From positions 62,001 through 126,000 of the forward strand of contig PHDU01000002.1 of NCBI GenBank assembly GCA_002842755.1: a stretch of DNA of 64,000 bases, written 5' to 3'. This document shows, piece after piece, positions 55,691-64,000 of the stretch. The stretch's first letter is position 1; each line of letters begins with the position of its first letter. Source of the stretch: Bacteroidetes bacterium HGW-Bacteroidetes-1 (GTDB lineage Bacteria; Bacteroidota; Bacteroidia; Bacteroidales; F082). The notes under the pieces were generated by a model. That model was given only the letters and a program-made list of their open reading frames with translations. It made no database searches and had not been told where the DNA came from. The translations under genes were made by a program, and so were the position numbers.

Positions 55691-55899
55691 ATGAACAAAG
55701 TTGAAGAACATCGCCAGAAGATGCTTGGGCTGGTGGCGCAATGGCAAAACAGCAAGCAGTCGCAGAAAGCTTTTGCAGAGGCACAAAACATTAAACTATG
55801 CTTCGATATTGGATTCAAAAACAGCATGAGGCTCAGAAACAGGACGACAACCACTCAATTGTTCAGCTTAGTGCTGTTGCAAATCGGTATTATGAATAG
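55691..55899 (+). pseudogene. IS66-type TnpA remnant (frameshifted)
   Basis: From ATG 55691 the frame reads MNKVEEHRQKMLGLVAQWQN, then SKQSQKAFAEAQNIKL, the HTH segment of the IS66-family accessory protein TnpA (a QWxxSxxSQKAFxxxxxI pattern). The expected continuation, an aromatic RYW segment followed by basic residues, is found only in another phase: LRYWIQKQHEAQKQDDNHSI, ending VANRYYE and TAG at 55897-55899. A single small indel near 55796-55800 therefore breaks the gene. No tnpB or tnpC (transposase) follows, so this is a dead remnant between the two-component pair and the HTCS gene. The family call is by pattern memory. Confidence 0.6.
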
Positions 55900-55978
55900 T
55901 TTCGTGCCCATTAAAAATTCATCTTTAAAAAAAACATAATTTTACAACAGCAAATAGATTTCAAATTTAGTATTCCTT

Positions 55979-58900
55979 ATGCTGAAGTTTTTATTGGTTG
56001 TTTTTTGTTTTCTGGCTCTAAACTTATCTGTGATTGGCTTCTATAGAACAAATGTTCATTCTATTTCAAGACGTGAAGGGTTGTCTAATGGGGCGGTAAA
56101 CACCATAGCAAAAGATTCAGAAGGATATATATGGTTTGGAACATGGAATGGGCTGAACCGTTATGATGGAAGCAGCATCGAACGATTTTTACCAGGAGGC
56201 AACCCAAATTCTATACATAATCATGTGATTCGAGAGCTTTACCCTACCAGCTCTGGTGCAATGTGGATGCTCACCAATAAAGGCATCAGTCTCTACGACA
56301 ACGAAAAGAACGTATTTTATTCCTTTTTTTCTCAGGAATCGGAACAGATCAATTATGAGAATGATATTTCACTGTGTCATTCTGAAGAATACGGAACACT
56401 TGTTGCCGTTTCCGGGAGCGGTATTTACCGCTATGATAGCCTTTCAACTCAGTTTGAAAAGATCCGGTTTTCGCAACCTTCCTATCAGGCCTCATTGGAA
56501 GTAAAGCGGCTGTATTCGATAGGGTCAGCTTTCTATTGTATTACCGGAGACAACCTGTTGTATAAAATCTCAGATACTCATCTTGTGGAAATAACTCAAC
56601 TGCCATTGAATGCAGTTATTTCTTCCTCTTTAGGCCTTTTAATGCAAAATCAGCCTTTTTTATTTATAACACAACGTGGAGATCACGCACTTCTGGTTGA
56701 AATAGAGAAAAAAACGGTCAGTAAGCTGAGAATCACAGATGATATCATTACTTCTTTTGCTTCTTCAGCTCAATCTGGAAGAATATGGACTGGTACTGAA
56801 AAAGGTCGTGTTTTTACCTTTGACCTAACCAAGAGGAAATTTGAGGTAATGAATATGCTGTCTGACATTTTTTTTGATAACCTGATTGCGACAAGAGTTC
56901 TGAGTATATTCGAAACGGCACCTGATATACTCTGGATAGGAACAGACGGTAATGGGGTGTATAATTTGAAACTTTCCGAATTTTCTAACAAAAGTCTTTC
57001 GTCGAAACAGCTTTCTTATCCGATTGTGCGAAGTATTCTTTTAACAAGAAACAAAAAACTGCTTATTGGCACAAAAGGTGGAGGAATAGATATTTTTGAT
57101 TCGGCAGGTAATCATATTCAGCAAATTTCTCTTAAAAACGGCTTAAGCAACAACTCTGTGCTATCGTTTCATGAGCGTTTGGATGGCAGCATTTGGGTGG
57201 GCACTGATGGATCAGGCATCGACATTATCTCCCCGGACTTTAAAACCATCAAAAACTTTCCTAAAGATTTTATTAGCGAAAATAATCTCGATTTTGAATC
57301 TGTTTATCGCATCATCGAAGAAGACAATCATCGTTTATATCTTGGCACGAGCGGTTATGGGGTAATCATGATTGAATTTGATAAAAATAATTTTTCGACT
57401 CCGTTGTATTACGAGCAGCTTATCCTCGATCCAAATATCAACAAAAGAGGGCATCAAAAACAAATTGTGTATGCCCTCACACAGGAAAGACCTGGTATTA
57501 TTTACATTGGCACCAGAGGATTTGGTGTTTATATGTATAATACTTTCACAAAACGGGTGATGATGCAATTTAACACCAACACCTATCCCGCTTACATAAA
57601 AAACGACGATATACTTTCCCTTTTTACAGACAATAAAAGACAAATCTGGGTTGGAAGTAGTGCAGGTCTTTTTTCTTTTTCAACTGAAGCCAATGGTGAA
57701 GTGAAGATTGAAGGAATAAACCTGCATGAGGACCTGTCAAACGCTTCCATTCATGGCATTCAAATGGATGGTCAGGGAAATATCTGGGCAACAACAAATC
57801 AGGGTCTTTCATGTATTGATCTTCAAAATAAGACGGTAAAAACTTTCAATACCAAGGATGGTCTTATCAATGTAGAATACAGTGATGGGGCTTCTTATTT
57901 CGACATTGAAACCAGTCAGTTATATGTTGGTGGCACTATGGGGGTCGATATTATTAAAACGAATGAAATAAAATACGCTTCCTTCTTCCCACCCATCGCC
58001 ATCAACGAACTGTACATCAGGAACCAGCTTGTCGATATCTCCGAAAACAGCGTCCTTAAAAGCCGTATCAATCTCCAGGACAATCTCAATTTAAAATATA
58101 ACCAGAATGCTGTGACTTTTTTCGTCTCAATTCTTGCATTCTGGGGAAAGGAAAGACATAAGATTTCTTACCGTCTTATCAATTTTGATAACGACTGGGT
58201 AGTAAGCAGACCCAATCAAGCCATTGGTTTCACAAATCTTGAGGCTGGGAATTATCGCCTGCAATTGCGCGTGAGCGATGAAAACGGCAACTGGTCAGAC
58301 CAGATCAAGGAAATTAAGATCGTTATCAATCCACCTTTCTGGAGAAGTTCATGGGCAATTGCATTCTATTTCATACTGATCATTGGCATTCAATTGTTGA
58401 TTATCTGGTGGTACCGCAAAAAAGAATTTCGCAAGAAAGAATTAGCACTTGTTGAATACAAACAGAAGAAAGAAAAAGAGCTTCAAAACTACAAGATCGA
58501 GTTCTTCACCAATGTTGCACATGAATTCCGTACTCCACTAACCTTAATTTCTTCACATATTCATGCATTGATAGAAGAAACGAAAACACTGAGCCCAAAT
58601 TCACGCTTATTGAAAGTTTATAACAACAGCCTGAAATTGCAAAAACTGGTGCTTGAAATCATTCAATTCCGTAAGCTTGAGAAAGGCAAAGAACCACTCA
58701 ATATCAGTAGTGTAAGTCCCAAACTACTCGCATTGGAGGTAATATCAGACATGGAAACGTTGGCCCAGAAAAATGACATTCAATGTGAGGTCATTTGCGA
58801 AGAAAAAGAAATGATGGTAAATACCGATGCAGACAAATACCAGCGAGTTCTTACTAACCTTATTTCCAATGCAATAAAATATAATAACCCTGGAGGTTAT

Positions 58901-60040
58901 GTAAAAGTGAAAATCATCTGCGGCGAAAATGAATTTTCAACTGAAGTTGAGGATAACGGTATTGGCATTAAACCTGAGTTAGAAAGTAAAGTTTTTGAAC
59001 CCTTCGGTATTTCTTCTGCTCAGAAGATAGGAAGTTTTCCGGGATACAGATCTACGGGACTTGGGCTTGCCGTGACGAAAGGAATTGTAGAACTGCTGCA
59101 AGGAACAATTACCTTCGAAAGCATTCCCAAATCCGGAACCCGCTTTATTTGCAAATTTCCTAAGATGCACCTGGTGAATTCCTCAGTCACAATGGATGAG
59201 TCAGCATATGATAGGCAAGAGCTCTCTTTCATAGAAGTGACACACAAAGAAGAGCTAATAACCAGTCCGATGTCCCCTGCAGAGCAACCCACCATACTGT
59301 TGGTTGACGATGACCCCGAAATATTAGGCGTTTTGAGTGATATGCTAAAACCTTATTATCTTCTGCGTTTCGCTGAAAATGGTAAAGTAGCACTGCAAAT
59401 GCTCGAAAAACAGAAAATTGATTTGGTTGTCTCCGACATTATGATGCCTGAGATGGACGGTATCGAATTATGCAATAAAATGAGAGAGAATATTGACATC
59501 AGCCATATTCCGCTCATTTTACTTACAGCCAAAGCAGAGATTGAGGATCGTATTATTGGTCTGCAAGCGGGTGCTGATTCCTATATCCCCAAACCATTTC
59601 ACCCCGATCATTTAAAGATAAGGATTGAGAAACTGCTTGAAATACGTCAGCACATTAGGAAAAAGTTTGGTGAACCTCAGGAAAGTCATTCTCTGATGTC
59701 GAAGATTCCCGACCCTTTCTTCCAGAAAATGCTGGATTACATCGATGAAAATATCGACGATGATACCCTCTCAGCTGACAAATTGAGTGAAAGACTAGGG
59801 ATTAGCAAATCATCACTATACAACAAAACTAAATCTGTATTAGGAACCACACCGCATGGATTACTCAACCAGCGCAGAGTAAAAAAAGCCTCGGTTCTAC
59901 TGGGTTCAACATCACTTACTGTAAGCGAAATTATCGACCAGACAGGCTTTAAAAGTCGCGCTCACTTCTATGAACTCTTCAATCAGGCTTTTGGTTGCTC
60001 ACCTTCTGAGTACAGACAGAAGAGAAAAATGGAGGGATAG
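55979..60040 (+). CDS. Hybrid two-component system (HTCS) regulator
   Basis: A 1353-residue one-protein sensor-regulator of the polysaccharide-utilisation type. After a signal anchor (MLKFLLVVFCFLALNLSVIG) come two Reg_prop beta-propellers (about 30-690; repeated motifs such as DSEGYIWFGTWNGLNRYDG and DGSIWVGTDGSGIDI), a Y_Y_Y domain (about 700-785) and a transmembrane helix (about 790-812). The kinase part has the His in NVAHEFRTPLTLIS (about 847), NLISNAIKYNNPGG and GLGLAVTKGIVEL. A receiver (about 1104-1220) has its Asp in VVSDIMMPEMDG (about 1154), and an AraC-type HTH (about 1250-1350, DKLSERLGISKSSLYNKTKS) is the output. It likely senses oligosaccharide in the periplasm and activates the downstream GH130/MFS/lipoprotein genes. 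Confidence 0.95.
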   Translation: MLKFLLVVFCFLALNLSVIGFYRTNVHSISRREGLSNGAVNTIAKDSEGYIWFGTWNGLNRYDGSSIERFLPGGNPNSIHNHVIRELYPTSSGAMWMLTNKGISLYDNEKNVFYSFFSQESEQINYENDISLCHSEEYGTLVAVSGSGIYRYDSLSTQFEKIRFSQPSYQASLEVKRLYSIGSAFYCITGDNLLYKISDTHLVEITQLPLNAVISSSLGLLMQNQPFLFITQRGDHALLVEIEKKTVSKLRITDDIITSFASSAQSGRIWTGTEKGRVFTFDLTKRKFEVMNMLSDIFFDNLIATRVLSIFETAPDILWIGTDGNGVYNLKLSEFSNKSLSSKQLSYPIVRSILLTRNKKLLIGTKGGGIDIFDSAGNHIQQISLKNGLSNNSVLSFHERLDGSIWVGTDGSGIDIISPDFKTIKNFPKDFISENNLDFESVYRIIEEDNHRLYLGTSGYGVIMIEFDKNNFSTPLYYEQLILDPNINKRGHQKQIVYALTQERPGIIYIGTRGFGVYMYNTFTKRVMMQFNTNTYPAYIKNDDILSLFTDNKRQIWVGSSAGLFSFSTEANGEVKIEGINLHEDLSNASIHGIQMDGQGNIWATTNQGLSCIDLQNKTVKTFNTKDGLINVEYSDGASYFDIETSQLYVGGTMGVDIIKTNEIKYASFFPPIAINELYIRNQLVDISENSVLKSRINLQDNLNLKYNQNAVTFFVSILAFWGKERHKISYRLINFDNDWVVSRPNQAIGFTNLEAGNYRLQLRVSDENGNWSDQIKEIKIVINPPFWRSSWAIAFYFILIIGIQLLIIWWYRKKEFRKKELALVEYKQKKEKELQNYKIEFFTNVAHEFRTPLTLISSHIHALIEETKTLSPNSRLLKVYNNSLKLQKLVLEIIQFRKLEKGKEPLNISSVSPKLLALEVISDMETLAQKNDIQCEVICEEKEMMVNTDADKYQRVLTNLISNAIKYNNPGGYVKVKIICGENEFSTEVEDNGIGIKPELESKVFEPFGISSAQKIGSFPGYRSTGLGLAVTKGIVELLQGTITFESIPKSGTRFICKFPKMHLVNSSVTMDESAYDRQELSFIEVTHKEELITSPMSPAEQPTILLVDDDPEILGVLSDMLKPYYLLRFAENGKVALQMLEKQKIDLVVSDIMMPEMDGIELCNKMRENIDISHIPLILLTAKAEIEDRIIGLQAGADSYIPKPFHPDHLKIRIEKLLEIRQHIRKKFGEPQESHSLMSKIPDPFFQKMLDYIDENIDDDTLSADKLSERLGISKSSLYNKTKSVLGTTPHGLLNQRRVKKASVLLGSTSLTVSEIIDQTGFKSRAHFYELFNQAFGCSPSEYRQKRKMEG

Positions 60041-60662
60041 GCTTATGCCATTGCTAAGCTAAGAGGCCTTGCTAAACTAAATATGAAAGCATGCAGCCTT
60101 TGACTGCAGGTATATCAAAAAATCTTCTAAAATTCTGATCAGTCATTAATACAAAAAATGGTTTTCAAACGATGCAACCAGACTTAATATACTTATCCTT
60201 AAACTCAGAGAGGGTTTATACCAAAGTGAATTATAGATGAATCAAAAAGCATTAATGGTATAATGCCGATGGATAGAAACGTTAGGCCAATTGAGTGAGC
60301 GATAATTGGACTATTACATTTCTCCTTTCGGTATTAAACGTTGTATTAAGCACATTTTCCTTCGATCAATAGCTTAAGCATAACAAAATTGAAATTAGCA
60401 GAGACACTGTAAGAAATTCGAATGCATTTATGCACTAAAAAAGCGCCAGCATGATAGGGGAGTTTTGACATTACTATAAAAACACTTCTAAAATTCTTCT
60501 AATTTTTATTATCGCTATCGATTGTTGTAGGTAAAAATATTTATCATGATTTAACCAATATGAGCTATATAAACCTTGCAAAACAACGAAAAAGGCAATT
60601 TTTGTAACCTGGTGGACAAGTTAAGGAAAGGAGCGGACACGCTTTTCTGCAATCGATTGTAA
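60041..60662. other. Intergenic region between HTCS and GH130 genes
   Basis: No gene was found in this 620-bp AT-rich stretch. It is the place to expect the HTCS-bound operator for the downstream operon, but no clear direct repeat could be identified by eye. Confidence 0.3.
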
Positions 60663-60694
60663 TTTTGTTAATGTCATAGAGAATGATAATTTTT
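60663..60694 (+). promoter_or_regulatory. Putative promoter of the GH130 operon
   Basis: TTTTG at 60663-60667 and TAATTTTT at 60687-60694 (one mismatch to TAnnTTTG) are 19 nt apart. The -7 box ends about 29 bp before the GH130 ATG. Confidence 0.4.
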
Positions 60695-60722
60695 ACTTTC
60701 TATCTAAATCTTAAACTTTGAT

Positions 60723-61766
60723 ATGGATATTGCAAAACGCTTTTCTCAAAACCCAATCCTACGTCCGGCTGACTTGAAATCCGGCATCAAAGGAATGGAG
60801 ATTGTTTGTCTTCTCAATCCAGGTGTGTTTAGATATGACGGGAAAATTTGGCTGTTACTTCGCGTTGCCGAAAGGCCAAAACAGATCGAAGGGAAAATAA
60901 GTTTTCCAGTCTATAATAATATAGGTGAGATTGAAATTTTGAGTTTCGATAAAAATGACCCCGATCTGGATGCATCCGACCCACGGGTGATAAATTACAA
61001 AAAGAAAGACTACCTCACTACCCTTTCTTACCTGCGACCTGTTTGCAGCGATGATGGCATTCACTTTTATGAACCAGAAGGTTATGCCCCTATTTTTGGG
61101 AAAGGAGAGCTGGAAACCTTTGGCATTGAAGACTGTAGAGTAGCTTCAATGGATGACGGTTTTTGTTTGTCATTTACCGAAGTATCGGAATTTGGTGTTG
61201 GTGTTGGTTTAATACGCACAAAAGACTGGAAAAATTTTAAGCGTGAGGGGATGATCTTCCCACCACATAATAAAGATTGTGCAATTTTTGAAGAAAAGAT
61301 TGATGAAAAATATTTTGCACTGCACCGCCCAAGCAGTCCCGAACTGGGCGGAAATTACATTTGGCTATCCGAATCACCTGACTTGCTGCATTGGGGTAAT
61401 CATAAATGCATTGCAGTTGTAAGGCCAGGCATGTGGGATTCAGTCCGTGTTGGAGCAGGGGGAGCACCAATCCGAACTGAAAAAGGATGGCTCGAAATAT
61501 ACCATGGAGCCAATGAAAACAACCGCTATTGCCTTGGAGCCCTTCTTCTCGATCTCAACAAACCATCAAAAGTACTTGCTCGAAGCATCGATCCCATCAT
61601 GGAACCAACGCAACCTTATGAGCAAACCGGATTCTTCGGAAATGTTGTTTTTACTAATGGTCATTATGTTGACGGAGATAACATTACTATTTACTATGGA
61701 GCCAGCGATGAAGTTATTTGTGGTGCTACACTTTCTATAACCAAAATCCTATCAACCCTGTCTTAG
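60723..61766 (+). CDS. GH130 family mannoside phosphorylase or beta-mannosidase
   Basis: A 347-residue five-bladed beta-propeller enzyme. GH130 signatures include NPGVFRYDGKIWLLLRVAER, the catalytic acid region GIEDCRV (Asp about 137), SESPDLLHWGNHKCI and GAGGAPIRTEKGWLEIYHGA. The family contains beta-1,4-mannosylglucose and beta-1,2-mannan phosphorylases as well as beta-1,2-mannosidases; which this is depends on the phosphate-binding residues, which cannot be judged without an alignment. No signal peptide is present, so it acts in the cytoplasm. It is followed 15 bp downstream by an MFS transporter gene and preceded by the HTCS gene, so it likely processes imported mannosides. Confidence 0.9.
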   Translation: MDIAKRFSQNPILRPADLKSGIKGMEIVCLLNPGVFRYDGKIWLLLRVAERPKQIEGKISFPVYNNIGEIEILSFDKNDPDLDASDPRVINYKKKDYLTTLSYLRPVCSDDGIHFYEPEGYAPIFGKGELETFGIEDCRVASMDDGFCLSFTEVSEFGVGVGLIRTKDWKNFKREGMIFPPHNKDCAIFEEKIDEKYFALHRPSSPELGGNYIWLSESPDLLHWGNHKCIAVVRPGMWDSVRVGAGGAPIRTEKGWLEIYHGANENNRYCLGALLLDLNKPSKVLARSIDPIMEPTQPYEQTGFFGNVVFTNGHYVDGDNITIYYGASDEVICGATLSITKILSTLS

Positions 61767-61781
61767 CTGCATTTCAACGCA

Positions 61782-63035
61782 ATGATATCAAAACTAACAA
61801 CTGAATTTCGGTTTTTCCTTTCGATGCCGCACAATATGCGGACACTTCTTATTACCAATATGTTGTATTCTTTAGTGCTTCCTGTAGTAGAAATATTTAT
61901 GGCAGCCTATATTATGCGCTATTTTTCTGACACAAGCTATGTAGCTATTTTTCAGGTAGCTATGTACACAGGTATTATTATCACTTCTCTTACAAATGGC
62001 TTCCTGCTAAAAAGTTTTAAGGTAGCTCATCTTTACAGTTTTGGTATTTTATTGAGTGGTATGGCAATGGTAGGTATGATGCTTGTAAAAGACATTTCTC
62101 TCTTTGGCTTGATTATCTCAGGCACCCTTATTGGCGCTGCCTCTGGATTTTTTTGGACCAATCGTTACCTGATGGCCTTAAACACCACAACAGACGACAA
62201 CCGAAACTATTTTTTCGGACTGGAATCCTTCTTTTTTACACTTTCTAATATATCTGTTCCATTAGTAATTGGTGCTTTATTAGCATCAATAGATGGCTTA
62301 TTAATTTTTGGCATCACTTTCGATATTCTTATCGGTTACCGTATCGTAACAATCATTGTATTTGCAATTACAATTCTGGCCTGTTTTTCACTTGCAAGAG
62401 GACAATTTGAGAATCCAATTCAAAAAGATTTTCTATTCTTCCGTTTTGACAGGCTCTGGAACAAACAAATACTTCTTGCTGCTCTTAAAGGCCTTGTTCA
62501 GGGGTTTCTAGTAACAGCACCCGCAATGCTGATCATGAGATATGTTGGCAAAGAAGGTTCGCTAGGTTTGATCCAGGGAATAAGTGGTGGGTTAACAGCT
62601 GTACTCATTTACCTGTTAGGACGGTTTGCAAAACCTAATCACCGCATCCTGATTTTCGGAATTGGTATCACAATCTTTCTTATTGGTACCATCATCAATG
62701 GTATTGAACTTTCCATGATTGGAGTAATTGTTTTTGTACTGTGCAAAGTGTTTTTTCAACCGCTTCACGACCTTGCTTACTACCCAATTATGATGAAGGT
62801 AATAGATGTAGTATCGAAACGCGAAAACAGAAATAGCTATGCATATATCCTGAATCACGAGTTTGGCTTGTTTGCTGGAAGAGTCTTAGGATTGGGGTTA
62901 TTTATCTTTCTTGCATTTTATGTCTCAGAAACGTTTGCCTTGCGTTACTCCTTAATTATCGTTGCTTTGCTGCAGATGATCTCTATTCCTCTTGCAAAAA
63001 ATATTATGAAACAATCCTATTTAGAAGAAAAATGA
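61782..63035 (+). CDS. Major facilitator superfamily transporter
   Basis: A 417-residue polytopic membrane protein with about 12 hydrophobic segments, beginning NMLYSLVLPVVEIFMAAYIM and ending LIIVALLQMISIPLA. The cytoplasmic central loop is short (FENPIQKDFLFFRFDRLWNKQ). The start is 15 bp after the GH130 stop and its stop overlaps the lipoprotein ATG by 4 bp (ATGA), so the three genes form one operon. Adjacent GH130 suggests import of mannose-containing disaccharides or oligosaccharides, as with the MFS transporter of the described Bacteroides beta-1,4-mannan operon; the substrate is inferred. Confidence 0.9.
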   Translation: MISKLTTEFRFFLSMPHNMRTLLITNMLYSLVLPVVEIFMAAYIMRYFSDTSYVAIFQVAMYTGIIITSLTNGFLLKSFKVAHLYSFGILLSGMAMVGMMLVKDISLFGLIISGTLIGAASGFFWTNRYLMALNTTTDDNRNYFFGLESFFFTLSNISVPLVIGALLASIDGLLIFGITFDILIGYRIVTIIVFAITILACFSLARGQFENPIQKDFLFFRFDRLWNKQILLAALKGLVQGFLVTAPAMLIMRYVGKEGSLGLIQGISGGLTAVLIYLLGRFAKPNHRILIFGIGITIFLIGTIINGIELSMIGVIVFVLCKVFFQPLHDLAYYPIMMKVIDVVSKRENRNSYAYILNHEFGLFAGRVLGLGLFIFLAFYVSETFALRYSLIIVALLQMISIPLAKNIMKQSYLEEK

Positions 63036-64000
63036 AAAAGGAAATCTTATTTATTATAGCACAAATTTTATTGACCGGATTAGTTTCATGCGACCCACAA
63101 ATGGGTGAGCCTGTTGCTCAAACTGCCATTGCACGAATTGATCAAATGCCCAATTTACCCCAGCCGTTGAAAATCATCGACTGGAAGCACAAAGCACTCC
63201 AGTTCGACAGTATCGCTTTTAATTTCGACAGCACTACTACTTATGGATCACTCATTTGGCTCGATAGCGCAAAACGCAACTTCGATCAGGTAACGTTTGG
63301 TCTTTTTACCGTTATTGGAGATGTACGTCAGGGACCAGAGAACTACAATGGCGAATTTCACGAAGCACTTACCTCGTTCAATGCATTGATCAGTGCTGGT
63401 TTACTTGGTATTGACAAAACAGATCAAAACGGATATAATTTTGTCAAAATGGCACAAAACTATTTCAATTCTGATACAAAGTGGAACATCATGATGAATA
63501 ATACCAACCCCGAAGTTGCAATGGCAGGTGGAGGTTATGGTCGCGACTGGTGGTATGATGTTTATCCAAATGTTTTGTACTATGGAGTAGCCGATTTATT
63601 TCCAGATGTTGAAAACACCACAACCATTCAACGCTCCATAGCAGAACAATTCTATAAAGCTGATTCAACATTGAATGGAAATTACGACTTCTCCTACTTC
63701 GATTATGCCCAAATGAAAGGCATGCGCAATACTATTCCATGGCAGCAGGATGCAGCCGGTGGTCATGCCTGGGTGATGCTCTCGGCCTATCATCAGTTCG
63801 GTGATGCACGTTACCTTGAAGGAGCCAAAAGGGCTACTGAAGCACTCGTCAACCAGAAAGAAAGTCGTTTTTATGAAATTTTGCTCCCATTTGGAGCTTA
63901 TACAGCTGCCCGACTGAATGCCGAACACGGGACCAGCTATGACGTAACAAAACTGTTAAATCACACCTTTGATGGATGCCAGGCCAAAGATGGTCGCTAT
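63032..64000 (+). CDS. Putative alpha/alpha-barrel lipoprotein, 5' part (partial)
   Basis: The frame runs off the right edge after 323 codons and is absent from the ORF track. The ATG overlaps the MFS stop. It starts with a lipoprotein signal (MKKEILFIIAQILLTGLVSC). The mature protein is helical with repeated Trp/Tyr-rich segments: GGGYGRDWWYDVYPNVLYYG, NTIPWQQDAAGGHAWVMLSA, YLEGAKRATEALVNQKESRF. This pattern suggests an (alpha/alpha)-toroid like those of several glycoside hydrolases, lyases and epimerases, but no specific family is recognised. Given its operon with GH130 and MFS genes, it may be a surface or periplasmic enzyme acting on mannosides before import. No catalytic residue can be assigned. 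Confidence 0.6.
   Translation, partial: MKKEILFIIAQILLTGLVSCDPQMGEPVAQTAIARIDQMPNLPQPLKIIDWKHKALQFDSIAFNFDSTTTYGSLIWLDSAKRNFDQVTFGLFTVIGDVRQGPENYNGEFHEALTSFNALISAGLLGIDKTDQNGYNFVKMAQNYFNSDTKWNIMMNNTNPEVAMAGGGYGRDWWYDVYPNVLYYGVADLFPDVENTTTIQRSIAEQFYKADSTLNGNYDFSYFDYAQMKGMRNTIPWQQDAAGGHAWVMLSAYHQFGDARYLEGAKRATEALVNQKESRFYEILLPFGAYTAARLNAEHGTSYDVTKLLNHTFDGCQAKDGRY

Noticed and set aside
1-64000. CRISPR arrays, rRNA operons, intact transposons or prophage
   Set aside because: No regularly spaced repeats, rRNA-like blocks, complete transposase genes or phage structural genes were seen on reading the window.

Overview
The window is a stretch of chromosome from a member of the Bacteroidota, most likely Bacteroidales-like. 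The evidence is: seven proteins or remnants with C-terminal Por/type IX secretion (T9SS) sorting domains; a DUF5686 surface protein, a DUF4296 lipoprotein and a hybrid two-component system (HTCS) protein; a dihydroorotase with the Bacteroidota-type DDQVH metal motif; and several promoters of the Bacteroidota form (TTG, 17-22 nt, TAnnTTTG) just upstream of genes. The sequence is AT-rich. No rRNA, CRISPR array, prophage or intact transposon was seen.

Layout. 1-8 kb: kdsD, an AhpD-like protein and a DUF5686 protein (minus strand), then recQ and a DUF4296 lipoprotein (plus), a small lipoprotein, a T9SS-sorted thioredoxin-like protein and deoC (minus), and a pair of tiny genes that includes a 49-aa zinc-ribbon protein. 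8-18 kb: housekeeping genes, namely malQ with two starch-binding modules, initiator tRNA-Met, era-der-S4 protein, a secreted endonuclease/phosphatase-like lipoprotein, and an operon of dolichol-phosphate-mannose-synthase-like enzyme, dihydroorotase and a MORN-like lipoprotein. 18-25 kb: a minus-strand cluster (lamin-tail protein, TonB-dependent receptor, phospholipase-D-fold protein) that looks like a secreted nucleic-acid or phosphodiester scavenging unit. 25-37 kb: folE, a T9SS redoxin with an outer-membrane barrel protein, mfd, trhO, DUF454, a barrel-like protein, fbp, aspartokinase and a BaiN-type flavoprotein.

37-55 kb is dominated by surface proteins: a subtilisin-like T9SS protease, a 5'-truncated remnant of a T9SS surface protein, and a 9-kb gene for a 3017-residue mosaic T9SS protein. 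Divergent from the giant gene is an overlapping TPR histidine kinase/NarL-type regulator pair, a candidate regulator of it. A frameshifted IS66-type tnpA remnant separates that pair from the next unit.

56-64 kb: an HTCS regulator of 1353 aa (propeller sensor, kinase, receiver, AraC output) followed by a GH130 enzyme, an MFS transporter and a lipoprotein that runs off the right edge. This reads as a small mannoside-utilisation locus without a SusC/SusD pair in view.

The most distinctive signals are: a roughly 110-160-residue beta-rich module that recurs about five times in the giant protein and once in the neighbouring remnant; two long intercistronic RNA hairpins (era-der, and in front of the TonB receptor gene); the secreted-nuclease cluster; and the zinc-ribbon micro-operon. 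All functional statements come from reading the sequence alone; no database searches were run.
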